The position numbers and the translations under genes were made by a program. Source: Massariosphaeria phaeospora (Eukaryota > Ascomycota > Dothideomycetes > Pleosporales). From it: DNA of 64,000 bases. Location: positions 1 through 64,000 of the forward strand of contig JAADJZ010000018.1 of assembly GCA_011032825.1 (NCBI GenBank). Direction: 5' to 3'. The notes under the pieces were generated by a model. It was not told where the DNA came from. It did no database searches and saw only the letters and a program-made list of their open reading frames with translations. Each line of letters opens with the position of its first letter. Within the stretch, counting starts at the first letter, position 1. Below, in pieces: positions 1 to 10,877 of this stretch.

Positions 1-1274
1 CACAACTTTGACAAGACTAGCTTCTAGATAAGCGTAATTAGCTTTATAAAAGTCGTTACAGGCTCTCAAAAACGTACTCAACCTAATCTTATCCAGCTAG
101 GCGATCGAGAGTGGGTAACAGTTATCTAAAGCATTTGCGCCGCAAGGTACGCGATCTTGCTCTTTATTATCTACAAGAGACGCGTCCACATCTTAGCGTA
201 GTACGAGAAAGCTTTAATACCGCGCAATTAGAAGCTCTTAGTCTCTAAGAATGGCTAGACAAACAACGCTTTGGGTCTAGAGTAGTTAAAGCACTTTGAC
301 GCGCATACAAAGACGCGCTAGGTAGGAGTATACCAGCTGCTCATTCTGGACGGCCATGAGAGCTACCTTAACTAGGATTTCAAGGACTACTGTCTTGAAC
401 ACAAGATTCTAACTTTTTGCATGCTTCTCTACTCGTCGCACATTCTCTAGCTACTTGACGTAGTTTGCTTTTCGCCGTTAAAGCGCAAGTACTCTCAGCG
501 TGTTAGAAACTTGGCACGCCAGCGCGTTTTTTATATTAACAAAGAAAGCTTTCTGCTAGCCTTTAGAGACGCGTTTTTTGAAGTGTTTACAACAAAGAAC
601 TGCAAGAAGGCCTTTAAGGCTTTAAAGCTAGTTCTTATCAACGCGCAGGTAGTTCTTGATTGTCTTGAAGTACGGCTGTGTACTCCGCTACCACCCCCCG
701 CACTAGAGACGCCGTAGTAGTCAAAAACACCAAGCAATACGCACGAGTTTGGATCTTAGTTAAAGCTTGTACGCGAGTCTTTTACTCGATCACCTGTTAC
801 AGCCTAGGCAGGCTTCTCTTAGCTTATAAAAGGTAGTAAGCTGATGCTGCACTAAAACGCGCTTCTTGCTGCCCGCAACAAAGAGCTTGAAGAGCAACTA
901 GCAGAGATAACTAAGCGAAAATCGCGCAAAAGGAAGCAAATCCAGCAAGGTGGTACTATGGAGTATGGGAGTGCTGCAGCGCAGGTAGCTGCCGAGGCGT
1001 CTGCAGGACCTCAGCGATCAAAGAAAGCTCGTAGTAGTAGTGATCAAGAACGAGCCCAACTAGCTCTACGGCGCTGTAGGAACTGCGGCGGAACTGGGCA
1101 CAATGCGCGAACGTGCAAAAAGAATACAGAGGCATTTTCTGAATCAGATGCTAGCACGACGTACGTAGGCTCTTTGTTTGATAGCGATAAAATTGAAGAT
1201 GCGTAACATAAGTTGGTTATGCCAAGGCGTTTTGTTCCACTCAGTAGGGTGTTCCACTTAGTGGTGGATTACGT
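1..1274 (+). pseudogene. Pogo/Fot1-like DDE transposase, 3' part, RIP-damaged (copy A)
   Basis: This is the C-terminal part of a Tc1/mariner-superfamily (pogo/Fot1-like) transposase; its start lies before the window. Frame 1 reads through the family's DDE region, with LLILDGHESY at about 330-360 and a block resembling SSHxLQPLDVxxFSPLK at about 435-490. It ends in a CCHC zinc knuckle (CRNCGGTGHNARTC, from 1075) and a stop at 1206. The frame is broken by many TAG/TAA codons, several where relatives have CAG/CAA, which fits CpA-to-TpA mutation by RIP. The element ends at 1274 in a short ACGT terminus followed by a TA dinucleotide at 1275-1276. It is a dead copy, but much less AT-enriched than copies B and C. 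Confidence 0.85.
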
Positions 1275-1276
1275 TA
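1234..1276 (+). repeat. Right terminal repeat of copy A with TA target site
   Basis: Two imperfect tandem units beginning GTTCCACT (1234-1249 and 1251-1264) are followed by GGATTACGT and then TA (1275-1276). The same architecture, two tandem units then TACGT then TA, is found at the ends of copies B and C and at the lone end near 6716-6758. Confidence 0.65.
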
Positions 1277-1676
1277 TCTGCACCTTGTTTTTGCTAAGCT
1301 TACATTTAGGGCATATCTCGATCGTAGCAGTAAACGAGTCAAATGTGAAAGGCGAGGTTAATGCAGCTCTATCGTCATCCGAGAGTGTGGAATCAAATGA
1401 ATGATTAAAGATCTTTTGACCGAGACGCGCATGCGCACTTAACTGGGAAGCTAGCTGGTGAAGGAACGGGCGACCCGCGTAACTGTGCATATGATGCAAC
1501 CTTAGACCGTAATAGACTATTTGACTCTCAACCCGTAAACACCACAACGCTCAACCCGTAGACTCCCAACCTCCTAACCCATAAACTCCTTGCCCTCTAA
1601 ACCACAGACTCATGAACTCATACACCGTAAACTCATACACACCTCCCTCATACACACAACCCCCGATCGCCCCCAC
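1277..1676. other. Intergenic, no gene recognised
   Basis: About 400 bp between the end of copy A and the stop codon of the next gene. The stretch 1530-1680 is pyrimidine-rich on the + strand. I see no credible coding sequence. Confidence 0.5.
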
Positions 1677-2618
1677 TCAATCATCCGTAATAATCCCAAT
1701 CGGCGGCCCACCCAGCACATCCCCCAACTCCACAAGCGTCTTCTCATACACCTTCCCTATGCGCCTCTCCTCCCGCTCCTCTTCGTCCTCGCCGCCCTCC
1801 CCCTCCCCCTCATCATCATCATTATCAAACCCCTCGAACTTCACAAAGCCCTCCGCATCCGCATCCGTCTCCTCCCCCATGCTCGTATCCCCCTCATCCG
1901 TCTCCTCACCCCCACCACCCCGCCCTTCACGCTCGTCAAACCCGCCCGCCAGCACACGCACAACCGCCAGCCGCGTGCGCTCCACAATACCCTTCAACCG
2001 TACCTTATCCGTCGTGCTAACCGTCCTCCCCATCTCAAACCCCGCCAGCGGCTCGCCCGTGTCGATATTGCGGCCCTGCAGCAAACTCGCGAACGCAACG
2101 TCGATTTTGTCGAGCAGGTCCAGTGTCGCGCGCGGCGCGGGCGCGAACAGCGGGAGGAACTCGGTGATGAGCACGGCGGTGGTGAGCAGGTAGGGGATTT
2201 GCAGGTTGGCTGGAAGGATATTAGCACGTATTCGCACAGATTAGATAGATAGATAGGAAAAACCAGGCCACATACGCGATCCACTGACCCAAATCACATT
2301 CACCAGCCCATCAATGTCCTTCGCGGCTTCGCCGAACGCAGCGTAGCCTTGCGCGTCTAGCGGCGGCGGCGTCGTCGTCTTGCGGTGCGTGACGCGGTTG
2401 TCGCAGCGCTTCTGCACGTTGTTGAAGCTGCGGTCGAGAAAGCGGATGAGTTCGCTTTCTTTGGCGCTGCCGGTTTGGAGGGGGCGTTTGCGGGGTGGTG
2501 GGAGCGGGGAAGCTGCGGCGGCGGAGGAGGCGGGCGGGCTTGGCATCGTAGTGTGGTGAAGCATGGTGGTTTCGATGGCTTGGGAATTTGGTGGAGAAAA
2601 AGTGTGGTGTAGTTTCAT
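1677..2618 (-). CDS. Conserved fungal hypothetical protein, acidic C-terminus
   Basis: Two exons, 2276-2618 and 1677-2209, joined across a 66-bp intron (GTATGT donor, CAG acceptor), give 291 aa. The ATG at 2618 is the first in frame; later ATGs near 2546-2564 are possible. The N-terminal 60 residues are Pro/Ala/Ser-rich. A conserved-looking core starts at about residue 70 (ESELIRFLDRSFNNVQ), runs through WVSGSPNLQIPYLL at the splice junction, and reaches LLQGRNIDTGEPLAGFEMGR. The C-terminal third is rich in Glu, Asp and Gly, ending GGPPIGIITDD. I have a sense of similar unnamed fungal proteins but assign no function. It lies between transposon copies yet keeps an open frame and normal base composition, so RIP has not visibly spread into it. 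Confidence 0.75.
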
Positions 2619-2912
2619 TGTCTGCTTGGAGAGGGGAGGGAGGGTAGATATGGATTGATTGTTTTTAGTGACTCACTGCGCAGGTTGGGGCGAGGGCGAC
2701 TGTGGTTCCACCGTCCGGCGCGTGGTTGAAGGTGGCGCCACGAGTAGGTCAACGGCCTATGCCCTGCTCGTGATTCACGCTTTAGGCACCAATGAAAGAG
2801 ATGTAGCCATAATGCAACCCACTGCAGCTACTCAGCGTAGAAGATTTAAATAATCAACTTCCAGACGCATTGTGTCTCGCTGAACCAAGTTTTGGCAATT
2901 CTCTTGTTAGTA
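2619..2912. other. Intergenic, no gene recognised
   Basis: Sequence between the hypothetical gene and copy B, containing the upstream region of the gene on the minus strand. Nothing else is supported. The TA at 2911-2912 is the left target-site dinucleotide of copy B. Confidence 0.4.
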
Positions 2913-4156
2913 ACGTAGATCCCTGGCGAGTCGCTCACCCAGGCGAGTCGCTCACCTGCGCCAAGCTCCCTACCAACACCTGCTTCCTTCTCCCTACTAC
3001 AGAAATTCAAAGCATCTGCGCTACTAAGTATGCAATTCTACTTTTTATTATTTACAAAAAACGCGTTTACATTTCAGCATAGTACAAGAAAGCTTTAATA
3101 CTACGCAATTAAAAGCTTTTAGTATTAAAAAACAGCTAGACAAACAACGCTTTAAGTTTAAAATAGTTAAAGTACTTTAACGCGTATACAAAAACGCGCT
3201 AAGTAGAAGTATACTAGCTACTTATTCTAAACAGCTATAAAAGCTACTTTAACTAGAATTTCAAAAACTACTACTTTAAAAATAAAATTTTGATTTTTTG
3301 CATACTTTTTTACTTATTGCACATTCTCTAGCTGCTTAACGTAGTTTGCTTTTTGCTACTAAAGCGCAAGTACTTTTAGCGCGTTAGAAACTTAGCACGT
3401 TAACGCGTTTTCTACATTAACAAAAAAAGCTTTTCTTTTACTTTTAAAAACGCGTTTTTTAATGTGTTTACAAATAAAAACTATTAAAATACTTTTAAAG
3501 TATTAAAGCTAGTTTCTATTAACGCGTAAGTTGTATTAAATTGCTTTAAAGTATAGCTGCGTACTTTACTAGCATCTTTATACCTAGAAACGCTGTAGTA
3601 GTCAAAAACTCTAAGCAATACGCACGAGTTTAGATTTTAGTTAAAGCTAGTACGCGATTTTTTTCTTTAATTACTTGTTATAACTTAAGCTAGCTTTTTG
3701 TAGCTTATAAAAAGTAGTAAACTTATGCAATACTAAAACGCTTTTCTTGCTGCTCGCAATAGAAAGTTTAAAAAGCAATTAGCAAAGTTTACAAAGCAAA
3801 AATTGCGTAAGCGCAAGCGAATCTAGTAAAGTAGTACTATAGAGTATAAAACTACTATAGCGCAAGTAGCTACTAAAGCGTTTATAGCGCGTTAGCAATT
3901 TAAAAAAACTTATAGTAGTAGTAATTAAAAACTAGCTTAACTAGTTTTACGGCACTGTAAAAACTATAGTAAAACTAGGCATAACGCGCAAACGTGCAAA
4001 AAAAAAATACAAAAATATATTTTAAATTAGATGCAAGCACAACGTACGTAGGTTTTTTATTTAATAGCAATAAAATTAAAAAAGCGTAACGTAAGTTGGT
4101 GCTGCCAAGCTTTTTAGCCGAGGTAATAAGTTAGCCGAGGTAATAGTAGAATACGT
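2913..4156 (+). mobile_element. RIP-mutated, internally deleted pogo-like element (copy B)
   Basis: From about 3005 to 4100 this is a degenerate AT-rich version of copy A in the same orientation; conserved islands include the caaacaacgcttt block near 3145 and the zinc-knuckle region near 3955-4000. Differences from copy A are mostly C-to-T and G-to-A, leaving no open frame. The left end at 2913 begins ACGTA after TA and carries two 15-bp units (2925-2939, 2942-2956). The right end carries two units of TTAGCCGAGGTAAT (4114-4146), then TACGT and TA (4157-4158). At 1244 bp it is about 590 bp shorter than copy C, with transposase homology starting abruptly near 3005, so the 5' part is deleted. 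The first 90 bp are not AT-enriched. Confidence 0.75.
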
Positions 4157-4250
4157 TAGGTTAAGTTTTTATTAATTAATTTTTTTAGCTTTATTAAAGG
4201 CCTAAACGCGCTTGTGCTTTTAGAATAACGTAGTTTTGTTAATATTATAA

Positions 4251-6540
4251 GTTGCAGCTAGGCTAGCGAATAGGTATAGGTTGAGTTAAAGTTAAGTCAA
4301 ATCCGCACGAACTAGAAAACGAAAATCAAAATCTTTACTTTTTAATATTTTACTTAATACTATATATATACTAATGCAAATTTAACACGTGCTGCAAATA
4401 TATAAACACAATTATATATAAAATTATTAGAGAATTCTAGCTAGTCTAGAGTATATTTCATTTATCTTTTATAGATTTAATAAATAAAAAGCTATATTAA
4501 AGAAGCTAGACTAGCTAGAATTCTCTAATTATTTTATATATAATTGTGTTTATATATCTACAGCACGTGTTAAATTTGCATTAGTATATCTATAGTATTA
4601 ACGTAAACTACTAGTAACCTAGCCAAAAATGCTTGGCACAACCAATTTATCTCAAAGAACATTAAATTAATTGCTATCGAACAAGAAACCTGCGTACGTT
4701 GTGCTAGCTTTAGATTTAAAAGCTTTTTCTGTATTCTTTTAGTAGGTTCGGGCATTGTGCCTTGTATTACTATAGTTTTTACAGCGCCGTAGAGCTAGTT
4801 GTGCTTTTTTTTAACTCTTTTTACTACGCGCTTTCTTTAATAGCTAAAGCGCTATAAACGCTTTAGTAGCTACTTGCGCTAATTCGTTACTATACTCTAT
4901 TGTACTGCTATGCTAAATCTGCTTCTGTTTGCGCAATTTCTACTTAGTTATCTCTGCTAATTAATTTTTAAGCTTTTTAATATAGTAGTTTTTAAGCGCG
5001 TTCTAATGCAGCATTAATTTAGCTTCTTTTACAAGCTAAAAGAAGCTACTTTGCGCTAAAGTAAGCAATTTAGTAATAAAATCGCGTACTAGCTTTAATT
5101 GCGATTTAAATTTAAGTGTATTACTTAGAGTTTTTAACTGCTACGGCGTTTCTAGTGCAAAAAGTAGTAGCAAAGTACGCAACTATACTTTAAGATAACT
5201 AAAAACTACTTGTGCGTTAATAGAAACTAGCTTTAAAACTTTAAAAGCTTTTTTGCAGTTCTTTGTTGTAAACACTTTAAAAAACGCGTTTTTAAAAGCT
5301 AGCAGAAAGCTTTTTTTATTAATATAAAAAACGCGCTAGCGCGCTAAGTCTTAAACGCGTTAAAAGTACTTTAGCTTTAGCAGCAAAAAGCAAACTACAT
5401 CTAGCAGCTAAATAATATAAAATAAATAAGCTAGCTTGCAAAGCGTAAGAATCTTGTTTTTAAAGCAATAGTTTTTGAAATTCTAAAATTAGTAGCTCTT
5501 ATAGCTGTTTAAAATAAGTAGCTAATGCTTTTTTACTTAACGCGCTTTTGTATGCGCGTTAAAGTGCTTTAACTATTTAAAACTAAAAGCGTTGTTTGTC
5601 TAGCCGTTTTTAAAAACTAAAAGCTTTTAATTGCTAGGTATAAAGTTCTTTTTGTACTATGCTAAAATGTAAACGCGCTTTTTGTAGATAATAAATAGTA
5701 AAATTGCGTACCTTGCGGCGCAAATGCTTTAGATAACTATTACCTACTCTCAATTGCCTAGCTAGATAAAATTAGGTTGAGTACGTTTTTAAAAGCCTGT
5801 AACAACTTTTATAGAGCTAATTACGCTTATTTAAAAGCTAGTTTTGTTAAAGTTGTGCACGTTGTCGTTGTAAACGCTGTACTTAGCTTTAGTATCTTTT
5901 ACTAGCTTAAACTACGCGCTAATTATCTTTAGATTCTCTTAGAGTATTCTCTGCCTATTTTTAGCTCAATTAAAAGCTATTTTGAGCTTAGATAAACGCG
6001 TTACGAAGCGCGCAAGCTAGTTCTTGCTTACTAGCCTACTACTACGCTCGCCTAGCAGTTTATTAGCTATATTAGCTACTTTAGATAAAAAAAGCGCGAA
6101 TTCTTGCGCGTTAAAGTTAAAAATGTATTAGACAATTGTTTCTTTTTTAGTGCTTGTAAGCTTACAGAGAGTAAACGTAGTTTTTAAGCTAAAAAGTATT
6201 TCTTTATTGCGTTTAGCAAGTCGACAGTAATTAACAGTAAAAGACTATGCAGCTGCGCAAAGGCTTTAAAATTTGCTAGCTCTAAAAGCTTTAAAAGCAA
6301 AAAGAAGTTTGCTTTTGTATTTACGTAATTGTGCGTTTGTAGGTGTAAGCATAGTAGAAGCAAGTTGGTATTCGTAGTTTTAGCGTTTTTTGGCCGGGTT
6401 ACTAGTTTGGCCGAGTTACTAGTGGTTTACGTTAGGTAAGATATTAAAAAGTAAAGATTTTGATTTTCGTTTTCTAGTTCGTGCGGATCTGACCCAACCT
6501 TAACTCAACCTATACCTATTCGCTAGCCTAGTCGCAGCAA
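4251..6540. repeat. Palindromic MITE/foldback element interrupted by copy C
   Basis: The left arm (4251-4449) is the reverse complement, with scattered transitions, of a right arm made of 4506-4600 plus 6435-6540. The right arm is split by copy C (4601-6432). Removing copy C and one copy of the TA duplication restores a palindrome of about 456 bp with arms of about 200 bp around a 56-bp loop (4450-4505). The arms match continuously across the split: left acttaatact pairs with right acctaatact once the insert is removed. Outer ends are about GTTGCAGC and its complement near 6533-6540. It has no coding capacity. Outer boundaries are good to a few bases. Confidence 0.8.
4601..6432 (-). mobile_element. 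RIP-mutated pogo-like element (copy C), nested in the MITE
   Basis: A minus-strand relative of copy A over its whole 1832-bp length. The zinc-knuckle and acidic end lie near 4640-4800, the DDE region in the middle, and the N-terminal part near 6350, where the minus strand reads MLTPTNAQLRKYKSK. TIRs are ACGTAAACTACTAGTAAC on the left and its near-complement on the right. They are flanked by TA at 4599-4600 and 6433-6434, as expected for Tc1/mariner insertion. Base composition is strongly AT-shifted and the frame is full of TAA/TAG, the pattern left by RIP. Compared with copy B it appears to be near full length. It has no function now. Confidence 0.8.
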
Positions 6541-6699
6541 TTTTTTTATACAAAAATAATTCTTCTAGATCTAAAAATTCAATCGCATTAATTGCATTGT
6601 TGATTGCTTTTATGTTGGTAGAGTCAAGACGCGTCAAAGTTAGAGAGATTTCGGTGTTTTGGTGATAGGTGGCTCGGCACGCGCACAGACACGTTAGGT

Positions 6700-6758
6700 A
6701 GTCTTGGCGGAAACTGATCCACTCAGTGGGTTGACTCGCTTAGTGGTGGAATACGTTA
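6700..6758 (+). repeat. Solo terminal repeat of the same transposon family
   Basis: Two tandem units (about 6716-6730 and 6731-6746) followed by GGAATACGT and TA at 6757-6758 reproduce the right-end architecture of copy A. No transposase sequence is attached. It is probably the remnant of a fourth insertion. Confidence 0.5.
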
Positions 6759-7201
6759 CCTCTATCTCCACATTACTCTCTCGTATCCGGCACACTTGGT
6801 AATGTCTGAAGCAAACCAGAACGCATAGAGCTGAGCTGAGCTGGGGGTTGTTGAACGACGGAATGGAATTCATGTATGCTGCGCCGCACGACATCAAGCC
6901 GCGCACGATTAAAGAGATAGTGAGATACGCGAAAAGCTCGCCGTGCCGTCGAGGGGTATCTCGGAAAGCGATATGTAGGTACTCGTGACTGAAACATGAC
7001 CGAGCGGATGCCGCTTTGCACCTTTTCGCACCAACACCAACACCCTCTCGCCGACCGCTTCGCTCGCTCCCGTCCATCTCCCGCTGTCCAACCGAAAATG
7101 ACGCCGTGGGAGAGCCGAGCCGAGCTGAGCCCATACACCCATACTCTTCCCGGACCTGAAAAACACGCAATCTGTTGCAATCCACACATATATGCCCTCG
7201 A
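6759..7201. other. Intergenic, 3' flank of the GH16 gene
   Basis: About 440 bp between the transposon block and the stop codon of the Crh-like gene. No gene is recognised; the open frames here are fragmentary and of low quality. Confidence 0.4.
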
Positions 7202-8421
7202 TCAGACGCGGTTGTACCCGAACTTGCCACTACGCTGACCCTGCTGGAACTGCAGCAGCTCCGAAGCCTCCTTGTCTTGCTGCGCCTGCTGGGCAGCCCA
7301 CTCCTTACGGCCCTGGCGGCGCTGCCGGAAGAAGTAGAGCAGGCCGATGAGGGCGGCGATGACGACGAAGCCGAGGACGCCGGCGGCGATGCCGATTTTC
7401 GCGCCGTGGGAGAGGCCGTTCCAGCGGTCCTTTGTGGTTTTGTTGTTGACTTGTGCGAGGGCTTCGGATTCACCCCTGTGTGGTGTTAGTGGTTGAATAG
7501 TGTCTGGTAGGGTAGTGCATAGAGCTAGGTGGTGGTTACGTACTCGATGACCTTGACCTTCCTCCAGTCGCCGCTGTCGTCCATGTCGGCGAAAGAATAC
7601 TCTTTTGCGTTTTTGGTGTAGTCTTCGACGTAGACGGTTTTGACCGTCATGCTGAACGGGCCTTTGCTGAAGTCGGTTTCGCCTTTGGCCCATTCCTGCT
7701 CTAGTTAGTATTTGCAGCCGTCATTTATGCGAGCCTAGATACTGACCACCACGCCCGGGGCGTTGTTGTCTTTGTCGCCTCCCGCCCAGGGGCCGATGCG
7801 GACGTTCATGGGTGTCTGGGGATATCGTTTCCCGCCCTTGGCGTCCTCGTACTTGAGCTCACGCACCATCTTGTCATCGAGCCACCACTGGATGCGCTCC
7901 TTGGTCCAGTCGAGAGTGTAGTTGTGGAAGTCGGCCTGTGGCGACTTCATGGGGAACTCCTCGCCCGGCGTGTAGCCGTCCGACTTTTCCCGATCGCCAC
8001 GGCCGAAATAGGCCGTCATTGCCTCGTCTTGGTCGCCCAGAAATTCCCAGTCGATCTCGTCCAGGGACTCGGACTGCAGCATGATGCTGGAGACGATACC
8101 CGTGCCGTTGGCGGCCCGCATTACGACCTCTACGCGGCCAAAGAGCATGTAAAATGTCGAATCCATCTTTGGAGAGTCGCCGCTGCGCTCGATGGTGAAA
8201 GTGGTTCCCTCGAGCCCCTTCTCGGTAAGACCTTGGTTCTTCTTTCTCCAGATCTGCTCGTTCATAGTGGCGTTGAAGTTGAAAGTGGCATTACCGCCCA
8301 GCGCGGGATTGTTGGGACATCCTTTCTTCTCGCGATAGTTGCAGGCGGTGAAGGTCTGCGCGAGTGTCGTAGAGAGGAGGACGGAGACGACGGCGGCGGT
8401 GCAAACCGCAAAGGACCGCAT
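7202..8421 (-). CDS. Crh-type GH16 chitin-glucan transglycosylase, membrane-anchored
   Basis: Three exons (7747-8421, 7544-7695, 7202-7475) with 51- and 68-bp introns encode 366 aa. The start is ATG 8421, which opens a signal peptide (residues 1 to about 21, ending TTLAQ); longer frames upstream lack an ATG. The GH16 domain carries DEIDWEFLG at 121-129, with the nucleophile and acid/base Glu122 and Glu126 and the intervening Asp124 typical of the family. N-terminal cysteines (C27, C35) fit the Crh1/Utr2 group. Family knowledge: these enzymes cross-link chitin to beta-1,6/1,3-glucan in the cell wall. Instead of a GPI signal, the C-terminus has a transmembrane segment (IGIAAGVLGFVVIAALIGLL) followed by a basic, Gln-rich tail of about 45 residues, so it is probably a plasma-membrane form facing the wall. 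Confidence 0.9.
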
Positions 8422-9161
8422 GGTGGCTGTCAATCGACGGATATGTGTAGGAAAGCTGCAGTGATGGTTATGACGCGCGTGAACCAGACGCACGGGGGTT
8501 GTGTAAGGAATGACTGTTAGCGAGTAGTTGCCGAAAGAGTGGAGGCGTGAGGGGAAAGAGGGACGACGTGCTCAGGGAGGAGCAGGACTGCGTTTTGAGA
8601 GATTGAGATAGGCCTTCAAACAAGAGCAGGGAGGGAGCGTGCAGATTAAGGAGTTGGGGAAGCTCCGTGGTCCGTGCCGCTGGCTATATCGCCATGCAAT
8701 TGGGCGCGCCAGAACGGGGACGGCATGCAGATCTCGCGCGGCATGTCTCCAGTGCAGTGACCACTCCGCCAACTGCTGGCACGCCTGCGCGAGTGTTGCG
8801 CTTCGTCTGGACCGTTCCTGCTCTGCTGCCGGTTGTCGTCGCGTCGCGTCGTTGCCAGTTCCTGGCATCACTCTCTCGTCGACGCCTCCAGCTCGCAAGG
8901 GCGCCAGGGCGGGTATGCAGGCGCCGGGCAGGGGCAGGGGCAGGCCTGCGATAAGCGAAAAGGCGCCCAACGCGAAACCCACAGCCGCCGCCACCCGCCA
9001 CCCGCCAGCCCGCCTCGAACTCCGTGCACCGTGCACCACGCACGCAGCCTCGCCAGCCTCGTCGCAGAGAACGAGACACGGGAGCTGCACAGCGGGCACC
9101 TAGAGACCGCCGCGGGGTGTGAACGGCTGGCCTCGTCCGTCCAGCCATGCCCGTGCTGGCT
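8422..9161. other. Intergenic, GC-rich, no gene supported
   Basis: 740 bp holding the upstream region of the GH16 gene and the 3' flank of the next minus-strand gene. Several overlapping open frames exist on both strands because the sequence is GC-rich. They are Arg/Ala/Pro-rich and mutually shadowing, and none looks like a real protein. Confidence 0.5.
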
Positions 9162-10877
9162 TCAACACTGCGGCCCCTCCACGCCCGGCGACCTCAGATC
9201 CAGCCGTTGAATCAACACGTCCATCGTCGACGTCCGCGACGCCGCCTGTCCGTCGTCATCCGCAACACCGCAGCGGCTCGAAAGTCGCGACGACGTTGCA
9301 TCGGCCTCGTTGCTGAGAAGAGTAGAGCTTTTCTCGCCCGCGCACGGCGAGAGCTTCTCCTGGGTTTGCTCCGGGTACAAGTACTTCGCCCAGTCTATCC
9401 AGGGGCCTTGCAGCGACGACTGGCTCTGTGCGCGATACCGCCCGACGTAGAGGCTCAGCGCTACCAGCACATTCGCGACCTCTGCCTTTGACCACGGAAA
9501 GCAGTTCTCTGGTACGACTGCTGCGTCCAGATCGCCGCCATACCCATACCGCTCGCTGATGCGCCACAGCCTGCAGTGCACATGGTACTCTTGCGGTACC
9601 TCCGCTGGCACCTCCGTCTGCGCATACATTTGGAGCAGACCCTGGAAGACCTCGTCGCAAGAGCTGTCATCGAGTTAGCACAACGCTTTTAACGACCTTG
9701 TACATATAATCAGGGCGACTCACCTCTTGACTTCGCGCGGTGTGCGTGAAAACATCACTGCCACGGCTTCGAACCGGTACCCGTTCTGCAGCACAAACAG
9801 CAGATACAGAAATTTCTCCATGCGGCCTATATGGGGATACGCATGCAGATACCCGTGGTCTCCCAGCCATTGCTTCAGCGCCTTGGCTTCATGCGGTTTA
9901 ATATACGCCAGCGTGGGTATGTAGAAGCCCTCGCGCTTGTGGTTGCCGCTGATCAGGACCGTCATCTTCCACCCATCGGTACTGCCTTTGCGCGTCCGAT
10001 TGACATGCTGTATTTCGACAGATTCGACGCTATTCTCGCTGTGCACCGCTTCTTCTACTTCGCGCATCGCTCTCAGTGGCTTTCCTAGGACCATGACGAT
10101 TCTTTTGCGGAGACTGTCCAAGGAGTCCGTGTTCAGCGTCTCGCTGTCGTCGTTGCCGTCGTCGTTGCCATTGCCAGTGCTATTCCTCTGGAGCTGAGCT
10201 CTCGTCAGCATGCGGACGTCTTCTGGTGTCACCGGCGTGCCGTCGCTAGACTCGGACCATTGCTGATCCTGGCTATCGAAATCGAAATCGAAACCACCAC
10301 AGACCCGTTCCGCCACCATACCACTGTCTCTTCCCAAAACCTCCCCTCCCTCATAACACCCCTCATCCTCAACCCCTCCAGAGCTCCTCTCAAACCTCAT
10401 CTCTTTCCCCCGCTCCTCCCCACCACGCTGTTGCTCTTTCCCTTTCCCCTTCCCCACCACCCCAGCAATCTGCGTCCCCCCCTCCAGCGCCCTCAACCTC
10501 TTAAACATAGCCCACATCTCCCTCTTCACATTGCTCATCCGACGCACACAGAATCCGCCGTTCCGCACCCGCGCCTCCAGCTTCTCGAGCCGCCGGTGCG
10601 CCCGCATCACCTTCAACTTGGTCTCGCGAACATTGCCCCTATCGTCCTCACCCGCATCCTCTTCGTTCTGCGCGTAGAGCTGCTCGAGCTGCTGCAGCCG
10701 CGTCGTCATTGCTTCGGCGTACGCGCTGATTTGGTGCAGCTCGCCGTCGATGGTGTGTGTGGGGAGCGCGGGGGAGGGCATTGTGTGCGGTCGAGTCGAT
10801 GGCAAGGGGTGCGGGAGTTGGAGGTTTGGGGGATTTTTGGATGGTTGCTGTGTGTTGTGGTGGGTCGCGGTTGCCAT
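9162..10877 (-). CDS. Fungal hypothetical protein with helix-turn-helix-like stretch
   Basis: Two exons, 9724-10877 and 9162-9663 (60-bp intron, GTGAGT donor, CAG acceptor), encode 551 aa from ATG 10877. The N-terminal 50 residues are low-complexity (Thr/Pro/His). Residues of about 45-130 are helical and charged, possibly coiled-coil. The middle is Gly/Glu/Asp-rich and disordered-looking. From about residue 280 the sequence becomes ordered (SLRKRIVMVLGKPLRAMREVEE). Around residues 355-390, EKFLYLLFVLQNGYRFEAVAVMFSRTPREVKRS resembles the helix-turn-helix region seen near the N-terminus of some transposase-derived proteins: a helix, a turn, then a recognition-like helix. This is an inference from shape only. 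No catalytic motif is seen and no function is assigned. Confidence 0.7.

Noticed and set aside
1590..2252. 220-aa and 193-aa + strand open frames
   Set aside because: Antisense to the 291-aa gene; Pro/His/Arg- or Ser/Pro-rich composition mirrors its acidic repeats.
4570..4755. 61-aa minus-strand frame
   Set aside because: It is a stop-free patch spanning the MITE arm and the end of copy C, not a gene.
8572..9148. Several overlapping open frames on both strands
   Set aside because: All arise in GC-rich sequence with no domain, no clear start context and mutual overlap.
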